Assembly (NCBI RefSeq): GCF_003732425.1
Contig: NZ_MOBX01000013.1
Coordinates: 496,001-560,000, forward strand
Origin: Pseudomonas fluorescens
Lineage (GTDB): Bacteria; Pseudomonadota; Gammaproteobacteria; Pseudomonadales; Pseudomonadaceae
DNA length: 64,000 bases
Reading direction: 5' to 3'
The notes beneath the pieces were generated by a model. That model had not been told where the DNA came from. It did not search any database and worked only from the letters and a program-made list of their open reading frames with translations. The position numbers and the translations under genes were made by a program. Below, piece after piece: positions 57,732-64,000 of the stretch (within the stretch, counting starts at the first letter, position 1; each line of letters starts with the position of its first letter).

Positions 57732-57776
57732 CTTGCTTCCTGACACACTTCAAAAACACCAGCACCAAGGTACTCG

Positions 57777-59186
57777 ATGAAACGCTACGAAAAATTCGCC
57801 GACGACATCGCTGAACTGATCCGCTCCGGCGTCCTTGGCCCCGGCCAGCGCGTGCCTTCGGTGCGTTACGCCAGCCAGACCTACGGCGTCAGCCCGTCCA
57901 CGGTGTTCCAGGCTTATTACCTGCTCGAACGCCGCGGTCTGATCCGCGCCCGACCGCGCTCCGGCTACTTCGTCAACACCCATGCACCGAGCCCGTTTTC
58001 CGAGCCGGTAATCAGCAGCCACGTCAACGATTCCACCGAAGTCGACGTCAGCGAACTGGTGTTCTCGGTCCTCGATTCGATCAAGGACCCGAGCACCGTG
58101 CCATTCGGTTCGGCGTTCCCCAGCCCCACCCTGTTCCCGTTGCAGCGCCTGTCGCGTTCGCTGTCCAGCGCAGCCCGCGAGATGGACCCGCGCATGGTCG
58201 TCACCGACATGTCGCCGGGCAATCCGCAACTGCGCCGGCAGATCGCCCTGCGCTACATGGTCGGCGGGCTGATGCTGCCGATGGAAGAGCTGCTGATCAC
58301 CAACGGCGCGCTCGAAGCGCTGAACCTGTGCCTGCAAGCCGTCACTGAACCGGGCGATCTGGTGGCCATCGAAGCCCCGGCGTTCTACGCCAGCCTGCAA
58401 GTGCTCGAACGGCTGAAACTGAAAGCCGTGGAAATCCCAGTGCACCCGCGCGACGGCATTGACCTCGGCGTGCTCGCGCAAACCCTGGAACGCCATCCGA
58501 TCAAGGCCTGCTGGTGCATGACCAGTTTCCAGAATCCGATGGGCGCAACCATGCCCGAGGCAAAAAAGCAGGAACTGGTCGAACTGCTGCGCCGCCATCA
58601 AGTGCCGCTGATCGAAGACGATGTTTACGCCGAACTCTATTACGGCCAACAGGCGCCGAAGCCGGCCAAGGCGTTCGACACTGAAGGGCTGGTGATGCAC
58701 TGCGGCTCGTTCGCCAAAAGCCTGGCCCCGGGCTACCGCATCGGCTGGGTCGCCGCCGGGCGTTATGCGCAGAAGATCGAACGACTGAAACTGATGACCT
58801 CACTGTGTGCCTCGATGCCCGCGCAAGCGGCGATTGCCGACTACCTGCAACACGGTGGTTATGACCGGCACCTGCGCAAACTGCGCTACGCCCTGGAAGA
58901 ACAGCAGAGCGCAATGCTCGCGGCGATTGCCCGCTACTTCCCGGCGCAGACGCGGGTCAGCCAACCGGCGGGCGGCTACTTTTTGTGGCTGGAACTACCA
59001 CCGCAAATGGATTCGTTGAAGTTGTTTCAGATGGCACTGGCGCAGGGGATCAGCATTGCACCGGGGCCGATTTTCTCGCCGACGCAGCGCTTCAGGAATT
59101 GCATTCGGCTGAACTATGGCAGCCCTTGGACTGAAGACTCGGAAAAAGCCATGGAGACGTTGGGGCGGATTGTGCGGTCGTTCTGA
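57777..59186 (+). CDS. MocR-type regulator/aminotransferase (GntR + PLP fold)
   Basis: 469 residues. Residues 1-70: GntR winged helix (GVLGPGQRVPSVRYASQTYGVSPSTVFQAYYLLERRGLI). The remainder is a fold-type I aminotransferase domain: TNGALEALNLCLQAV, ...FQNPMGATMP, the PLP Lys in HCGSFAKSLAPGYRIGWVAAG and LNYG. MocR proteins sense PLP or amino compounds and regulate a neighbour; the divergent or adjacent target is not evident. Confidence 0.92.
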   Translation: MKRYEKFADDIAELIRSGVLGPGQRVPSVRYASQTYGVSPSTVFQAYYLLERRGLIRARPRSGYFVNTHAPSPFSEPVISSHVNDSTEVDVSELVFSVLDSIKDPSTVPFGSAFPSPTLFPLQRLSRSLSSAAREMDPRMVVTDMSPGNPQLRRQIALRYMVGGLMLPMEELLITNGALEALNLCLQAVTEPGDLVAIEAPAFYASLQVLERLKLKAVEIPVHPRDGIDLGVLAQTLERHPIKACWCMTSFQNPMGATMPEAKKQELVELLRRHQVPLIEDDVYAELYYGQQAPKPAKAFDTEGLVMHCGSFAKSLAPGYRIGWVAAGRYAQKIERLKLMTSLCASMPAQAAIADYLQHGGYDRHLRKLRYALEEQQSAMLAAIARYFPAQTRVSQPAGGYFLWLELPPQMDSLKLFQMALAQGISIAPGPIFSPTQRFRNCIRLNYGSPWTEDSEKAMETLGRIVRSF

Positions 59187-59211
59187 CAGTCCTGTGTTGT
59201 CTGGGCTATTA

Positions 59212-59289
59212 CCTTCGCGAGCAGGCTCGCTCCCACACTGGATTTGTGCACGACACAGAACCAATGTGGGAGCGAGCCTGCTCGCGAAG
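59212..59289. repeat. REP-type repeat, family A (copy 6, outward-facing)
   Basis: Arms in the same outward order as at 46691 (CTTCGCGAGC...CTCCCACA, then TGTGGGAGC...CGCGAAG). Between the convergent MocR and SDR genes. Confidence 0.82.
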
Positions 59290-59320
59290 AGGGCCGACCT
59301 GACAGCGAAAGTCGCTGGAC

Positions 59321-60067
59321 TTAACGCCCGCCCCCCAAATCAACAAACGTCCCGGTCGCATACGAAGCCTTATCCGACAACAACCAGATAATCGCTTCCG
59401 CCACCTCATCCGGCCGGCCGCCACGGGCCATCGGAATCGCCGACTCGAGCTTGCTGACCCGATCCGGATCGCCGCTCAATGCATGGAAATCGGTATAGAT
59501 GTAACCCGGGCGCACCGCGTTGACCCGAATCCCCTCGCCCGCCACTTCCTTGGACAAACCGATGGTGAAGGTGTCGAGCGCGCCTTTGGATGCGGCGTAA
59601 TCGACGTATTCGTTCGGCGAACCCAGACGCGAGGCCACCGACGACACGTTGACGATACTGCCGCCCTGCCCGCCGTGCTTGGGCGACATGCGCAGGATCG
59701 CGTGCTTGGCGCAGAGGATCGGCGCCAGGACGTTGGTTTTCATGATTTTGAGGATGCGGAATTCGGACATTTCGTCGACTCGCGATTTGTGTCCGACGGT
59801 GCCAGCGTTGTTCACCAGCGCGGTGACCCGGCCCAACTCGGTGTCGACCCGATGGAACAGCGCGATCACCTCGTCCTCGATACTGACATCGGCACGCACG
59901 GCGATGGCCTGGGCGCCCAATGCGCGGACTTGCTCCAGCACGTGTTGCGCGGCTTGTTCATCCGACTGGTAGTTGATGCAGATCCGATAGCCTTGCTCGG
60001 CAGCCAACAGCGCCGTAGCGGCGCCAATTCCGCGCCCGCCACCGGTGATCACAATGACTTTTTCCAT
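59321..60067 (-). CDS. Short-chain dehydrogenase/reductase
   Basis: 248 residues. Cofactor site TGGGRGIGAAT, NNAGT, catalytic Ser in VNVSSVASRLG, Tyr and Lys in YVDYAASKGAL, and RPGYIYTDFH. Complete and typical of the classical SDR family (E. coli YgfF-like). The substrate is unknown. Confidence 0.92.
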   Translation of the reverse strand: MEKVIVITGGGRGIGAATALLAAEQGYRICINYQSDEQAAQHVLEQVRALGAQAIAVRADVSIEDEVIALFHRVDTELGRVTALVNNAGTVGHKSRVDEMSEFRILKIMKTNVLAPILCAKHAILRMSPKHGGQGGSIVNVSSVASRLGSPNEYVDYAASKGALDTFTIGLSKEVAGEGIRVNAVRPGYIYTDFHALSGDPDRVSKLESAIPMARGGRPDEVAEAIIWLLSDKASYATGTFVDLGGGR

Positions 60068-60189
60068 GCTGGCCTTTCCCCTTGATGCACACGTAACAGT
60101 CGGGGGGAAGAATAACCGCCATTGGCGGGTTTTGCATGGGCTGTGTCAAAGGCTTGAGCACTCGCGCAGTTTCGAAGTTGCATTGCCTT

Positions 60190-60289
60190 TGTGGCGAGGG
60201 AGCTTGCTCCCGCTGGCCTGCGCAGCAGGCCCTTGCTTTGAAAGATGGATCGCTTCGCGACCCAGCGGGAGCAAGCTCCCTCGCCACAG
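60190..60289. repeat. REP-type inverted repeat, family B (copy 2)
   Basis: GTGGCGAGGGAGCTTGCTCC plus CGCTGG and its reverse complement around about 50 nt with the inner pair GCCTGCGCAGCAGGC. Same family as 52395. Between the SDR and MucR-like genes. Confidence 0.85.
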
Positions 60290-60316
60290 ATGTACCCGAC
60301 TTCGGTCTATGCGAAG

Positions 60317-62398
60317 TCAGACCGCCGCTAACGGCTCTCCCCGCGCAATATCCTCCATGAATTTATCCGCCGGCATCGGATGCCCCAGCAGATAACCCTG
60401 CAACGAATCACACCCCAGTTCAGTCAGAAACGCCTGTTGCACACCGGTTTCAACACCTTCAGCGACAATGCGCAAACCGAGCGCCTGCCCCAACGCGACA
60501 ATCGCCGAGACAATCGCTGCATCGTCGCTGTCATGTTCCAGATCGCGCACGAAACCGCGGTCGATCTTCAGCTCGTTGGCCGGCAGACGCTTGAGGTACA
60601 TCAGGCTGGAATAACCGGTGCCGAAGTCATCGATCGACAGATCGACGCCCATGTCTGACAGCTCCTGCAACACCGTCATGCTCGCATCGGCATCGCTCAT
60701 GGCCGTGGTTTCGGTGATTTCCAGGGTCAGGCTGTTGGCCGGCAAGTGGTGCGTGGCCAATGCCTTGGCCACGCTGAGCACCAGCCCGGTGTGACAGAAC
60801 TGCAGCGCCGACAGGTTCACCGCGATGCGCCAATCGGTGTAACCGAGCACGTACCATTCGCGCATTTGGCGACAAGCTTCGTTGAGCACCCAGTCGCCGA
60901 TCGGGATGATCAGACCGGACTTCTCGGCCAGGTCGATGAACTTGTCCGGCATCAGCATGCCGTGAATAGGGTGTTGCCAGCGCAACAGCGCTTCGGCGCC
61001 GACCGGGCGGCCATTGGCGGCGTCGAACTTGGGTTGGTAATGCAAGCTGAACTGGCTGTGTTCCAGTGCCGCGCGCAGGTCCTGCAACAACTGCAACTGC
61101 TTGCGCGCGTTGTTGTTCATTGATGCATCGAAAAAGCTGTAACCGTTCTTGCCGCCGCCCTTGGCGTGATACATCGCCGCGTCGGCATTCATCAGCAGTT
61201 CCTGCGCGGTCTGGCCATTGCCCGGGTATAGGGCGATACCGACGCTGGCAGAGATCTGCAAGTCGTGCTCGGCGACACGAAACGATTGTGCGATCAGGCC
61301 GACCTGACGTGCCGCCAGACCCAGCGCATCATTGGGTTCGGTCAGGCGCACGAGCAGCACGAATTCATCGCCACCGATGCGCGCCAAGGTGTCCTGGCCG
61401 CGCAAGTCTTCGCGCAGACGCACGCCCACTTCGCGCAACAACTGATCGCCCATGTGATGACCGAACGCGTCGTTGACCGGCTTGAAGCCGTCCAGATCGA
61501 TGAACATCAGCGCAAAACAGCCGCCCTGCTCCTGGACCTTTTTCATTGCCTGATTGATCCGGTCGTCGAGCAGCATGCGATTCGGCAGGCCGGTCAGGGT
61601 GTCGTGCAGGGCCAGTTGCGTGAGTTCGCGGTTGGCGACGGTCAATGAGTGCGCCAGGTCGGCGGTGCGCGCTTCAAGCCGTGCGTCGAGAATCGAGGTC
61701 AGCAAGGCAATCGACAGCACCGCCAATGTGGTGATCAACACCAGGCTGTCGAGGCCGTTGCCCTTCAAACCGTTGAGCGTGGCACCACAGAAACTGCCAT
61801 CAGGAAATTGCGCGGCAGCCATGCCGGTGTAGTGCATACCGACAATGGCGATGCCCATGATGATCGCAGCGCCGGCACGAATCAGGCGCACAGAAGGCGA
61901 GTGCTGACGCAGGCGAAAGGCGATCCACAACGCCGCGGCCGAGGCGCCGACCGCAATCAGCAACGAGGCGCCAAACAGCGTCGGGTCGTAGTCGATTCCC
62001 GGGGTCATGCGCATCGCCGCCATGCCGGTGTAATGCATGGCACTGATCCCGGCGCCCATGATCAGCGCACCAAAGGCCAGTTGCAGAACCGGCAGCTTCG
62101 GCTGGCTGACCAGCCAAAAGGCGAATCCGCAGGACAACACGGCAATCAACAGTGAGAGCGCGGTCAGGATGATGTCGTAGCCAAGGTCGATCGGCAGTTT
62201 GAAGGCAAGCATGCCAATGAAATGCATCGACCAGACGCCGATGCCCATGGCAAACGCACCGCCGGCGGTCCAGAAATGCACCGCCCGGCCCTTGGCCGTG
62301 GCAATGCGACCGGTGAGGTCGAGCGCGGTGTAGGAAGCGAGAATCGCCACGCACAACGAAATGAAAACCAGGGTGGAGGAATAACTACCGATGAGCAT
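60317..62398 (-). CDS. mucR: MHYT-GGDEF-EAL membrane protein, MucR-like
   Basis: 693 residues. N-terminal MHYT sensor with about seven membrane helices and three M-H-(F/Y)-(I/T)-G-M repeats (SMHFIGMLAF, AMHYTGMAAM, GMHYTGMAAA); then a GGDEF domain with intact R-I-G-G-D-E-F (about residue 341); then an EAL domain (EALLRWQHP near 469). P. aeruginosa MucR has this architecture and provides c-di-GMP for alginate production. ATG 62398 is preferred over a GTG 18 bp earlier. Architecture firm; orthology inferred. Confidence 0.87.
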   Translation of the reverse strand: MLIGSYSSTLVFISLCVAILASYTALDLTGRIATAKGRAVHFWTAGGAFAMGIGVWSMHFIGMLAFKLPIDLGYDIILTALSLLIAVLSCGFAFWLVSQPKLPVLQLAFGALIMGAGISAMHYTGMAAMRMTPGIDYDPTLFGASLLIAVGASAAALWIAFRLRQHSPSVRLIRAGAAIIMGIAIVGMHYTGMAAAQFPDGSFCGATLNGLKGNGLDSLVLITTLAVLSIALLTSILDARLEARTADLAHSLTVANRELTQLALHDTLTGLPNRMLLDDRINQAMKKVQEQGGCFALMFIDLDGFKPVNDAFGHHMGDQLLREVGVRLREDLRGQDTLARIGGDEFVLLVRLTEPNDALGLAARQVGLIAQSFRVAEHDLQISASVGIALYPGNGQTAQELLMNADAAMYHAKGGGKNGYSFFDASMNNNARKQLQLLQDLRAALEHSQFSLHYQPKFDAANGRPVGAEALLRWQHPIHGMLMPDKFIDLAEKSGLIIPIGDWVLNEACRQMREWYVLGYTDWRIAVNLSALQFCHTGLVLSVAKALATHHLPANSLTLEITETTAMSDADASMTVLQELSDMGVDLSIDDFGTGYSSLMYLKRLPANELKIDRGFVRDLEHDSDDAAIVSAIVALGQALGLRIVAEGVETGVQQAFLTELGCDSLQGYLLGHPMPADKFMEDIARGEPLAAV

Positions 62399-62582
62399 GG
62401 GATTTCTCGTGGCCACCCAACGCGGACTGCGTCCATTCTCGGTCGGGCAAATGCGGCGATTGTACTGATTACGCAGAAGAACGCACTGACAAAGTAATCA
62501 AATTGCCATCAAGCCGATGAAACGCTTGTTTGATCGTCCGAGATAGCTCTGGAGTGGGGCTTTCTGAACCCTGCGCGATCAT

Positions 62583-62672
62583 TGTGGGAGCGAGCCTGCT
62601 CGCGAATAGGCTCTCGGATTCAAAATAATCAGTGACTGCATTGACGCCTTCGCGAGCAGGCTCGCTCCCACA
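62583..62672. repeat. REP-type inverted repeat, family A (copy 7)
   Basis: Inward-facing family A doublet between the MucR-like and OprM-like genes. Confidence 0.85.
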
Positions 62673-62693
62673 GGATTTTGGCCATGGCGTGAT

Positions 62694-64000
62694 CTATTGG
62701 GCGTCACTGACATCCAGTTGCCCATCCCAACCGCCGCCCAGCGCTGCAATCAGTTGCACGCTGGCAATCAAACGGCTTTGCAGAATGTTCAGCACGTTGC
62801 GCTCGTTGCTCAACGCCGTGGCTTGCACCACCACCACATCGATGTAAGCAATCAAACCGGCCTTGTACTGGTTCTCGGTCAGGCGCAGAGAGTCGCGGGC
62901 CGCATCGAGCGCTTCCTGGCGCACCGCCGCTTCGTCTTCGTACACCTTGAGTTGCACCAGATAGTTTTCCACTTCGCGGAAACCGTCGAGCACGGTCTGC
63001 CGGTACTTGGCCACGGTCTGGTCATACACCGCCTCGGTGCGGTCGACTTCCGCCGAACGAATGCCACCGTCAAACAGCGGCAACGCCAGTTTCGGCCCGA
63101 CCGACCAGAAACGGTTCGGCAGGCTGATCAGGTTCTGCGAGGTACTGCTGCTGTAGCCGCCACTCAGGCTCAGGGTCAGGTCCGGGTAATACGCCGCTTT
63201 GGCCACGCCGATATTGGCGTTGGCGGCGATCACCGAGCGCTCCGCCGAAGCGATGTCCGGGCGCCGTTCCAGCAATTGCGAGGGCAGGCTCAGCGGCACC
63301 TGCGGCAGCTTCGGAATGGTCTGCACTTCGGCGATGCTGAAGTCCGCCGGCGCTTGCCCGGTCAGTACGGCAATAGCATTTTCGAACTGCGCACGCTGCC
63401 AGATCAGGTCGACCAGATCGGCCTGGGTGCTTTTCAGTTGCGTCTGCGCCTGGGCTACCGCATCGCGCCCGGAAACCCCGGCGCGGTACTGGTTCTGAGT
63501 CATTTTCAGCGAGCGTTCGTAGGCGGCGACCGTGGCTTCGAGTAGGCGTTTCTGCTCGTCGATCACCCGCAGTTGCAGGTAGTTCTGCACCAGCTCCGAC
63601 TGCTGACTCAGGCGCATGGCCGCCAGATCGGCAAAACTGGCCTGGGCACTGGCCTCATCAGCTTCCAGTCCACGGCGCAACTTGCCCCAGACATCGGCTT
63701 CCCAACTGACGCCCAGTTCGGCGTTATAGGTGTCGCGGATGCCACTGGACGAACTGCTCAGGCTCGAACTGCTGCTGCCGGTGCCCTGACTGGAGCGGGT
63801 CTTGCCCACACTCAAGTCAACGCTGGGGTAGAACGCCCCGCGAGCGCTGCGCACCAAGGCCTGGGCCTGGCGGTACTGGGCTTCCGATTGCGCGACGGTC
63901 TGGTTGGAATTGTTGAGTTTCTCGATCAGCCCGTTGAGCTGCTGATCGCCATACAACTCCCACCAGGCGCCACGGGCCAGCGAATCGCTCGGGTTAGCCT
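62694..64000 (-). CDS. OprM/TolC-type outer-membrane efflux factor (N-terminus outside window)
   Basis: The frame stays open to the window edge (WWELYGDQQLNGLI before the first internal Met), so the N-terminal signal/lipobox is missing here. The rest shows the NodT/OprM pattern: long helices AQSEAQYRQAQALVRSARGAFYPSVDL, the second half-repeat ERRPDIASAERSVIAANANIGVAKAAYYPDLTLS and LTENQYKAGLIAYIDVVVVQATALSNERNVL. It is the outer-membrane channel of an RND or MFS tripartite pump whose other genes should lie upstream. Confidence 0.9.
   Translation of the reverse strand, partial: ANPSDSLARGAWWELYGDQQLNGLIEKLNNSNQTVAQSEAQYRQAQALVRSARGAFYPSVDLSVGKTRSSQGTGSSSSSLSSSSSGIRDTYNAELGVSWEADVWGKLRRGLEADEASAQASFADLAAMRLSQQSELVQNYLQLRVIDEQKRLLEATVAAYERSLKMTQNQYRAGVSGRDAVAQAQTQLKSTQADLVDLIWQRAQFENAIAVLTGQAPADFSIAEVQTIPKLPQVPLSLPSQLLERRPDIASAERSVIAANANIGVAKAAYYPDLTLSLSGGYSSSTSQNLISLPNRFWSVGPKLALPLFDGGIRSAEVDRTEAVYDQTVAKYRQTVLDGFREVENYLVQLKVYEDEAAVRQEALDAARDSLRLTENQYKAGLIAYIDVVVVQATALSNERNVLNILQSRLIASVQLIAALGGGWDGQLDVSDAQ

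Overview
The window is about 64 kb of high-GC gamma-proteobacterial chromosome from a fluorescent Pseudomonas, most likely of the P. fluorescens group. Three things support this: a PvdQ/FpvR-type pyoverdine accessory locus, a Pseudomonas-style trehalose/glycogen/GlgE locus, and many dispersed REP-type inverted repeats in at least four sequence families between genes. I see no rRNA, tRNA, CRISPR array, prophage or intact insertion sequence.

Layout. 1-4.2 kb: end of a GNAT acetyltransferase gene, a nitrilase divergent from a LysR regulator, small conserved genes (one DUF883) and dpkA. 4.4-9.3 kb: one gene for a protein of about 1620 residues, resembling the DUF6543 family, with four diverged internal repeats and a C-terminal HExxH zinc motif. 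9.4-14.6 kb: an iron locus with a PepSY protein, a FecR/FpvR-like anti-sigma regulator, pvdQ behind a PvdS-type promoter, a 111-bp tandem repeat, and a Fur-like regulator resembling PA2384. 15.4-22.4 kb: a tight five-gene operon with an MdfA-like exporter, a LuxE-like acyl-protein synthetase, a fused LuxC acyl reductase plus adenylating domain, a third adenylate-forming enzyme and a GNAT protein. It looks like the acid-to-aldehyde half of bacterial bioluminescence without luciferase. 22.5-28.7 kb: housekeeping and accessory genes, including a chemoreceptor behind a FliA-type promoter.

29.3-54.5 kb: alpha-glucan and trehalose metabolism. On the plus strand are glgA-treZ-malQ-treY-DUF2934 and then glgX. 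On the minus strand are glgE, a treS-maltokinase fusion and glgB, behind a close match to an AlgU promoter. TreS/Mak, GlgE and GlgB interconvert trehalose, maltose-1-phosphate and branched glucan; GlgA makes linear glucan; TreY/TreZ release trehalose from it; GlgX and MalQ debranch and recycle. Between the two arms, directly coupled to glgX, is a four-gene cassette (acyl-CoA-dehydrogenase-like, PIG-L deacetylase, NodS-like methyltransferase, family-2 glycosyltransferase). Behind it lies a second PIG-L copy of identical length in which both acid/base catalytic positions are replaced.

54.7-64 kb: a small Pro/Glu-rich protein, an MgtC-like protein, a DUF3203 protein, an orphan ccoG, a MocR-type regulator, an SDR oxidoreductase, a MucR-like MHYT-GGDEF-EAL protein and a truncated OprM-type outer-membrane factor.

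The two best candidates for undescribed biology are the lux-like activation/reduction operon (15384-22447) and the glgX-coupled amino-sugar-modification-like cassette with its degenerate PIG-L paralogue (40276-44223).
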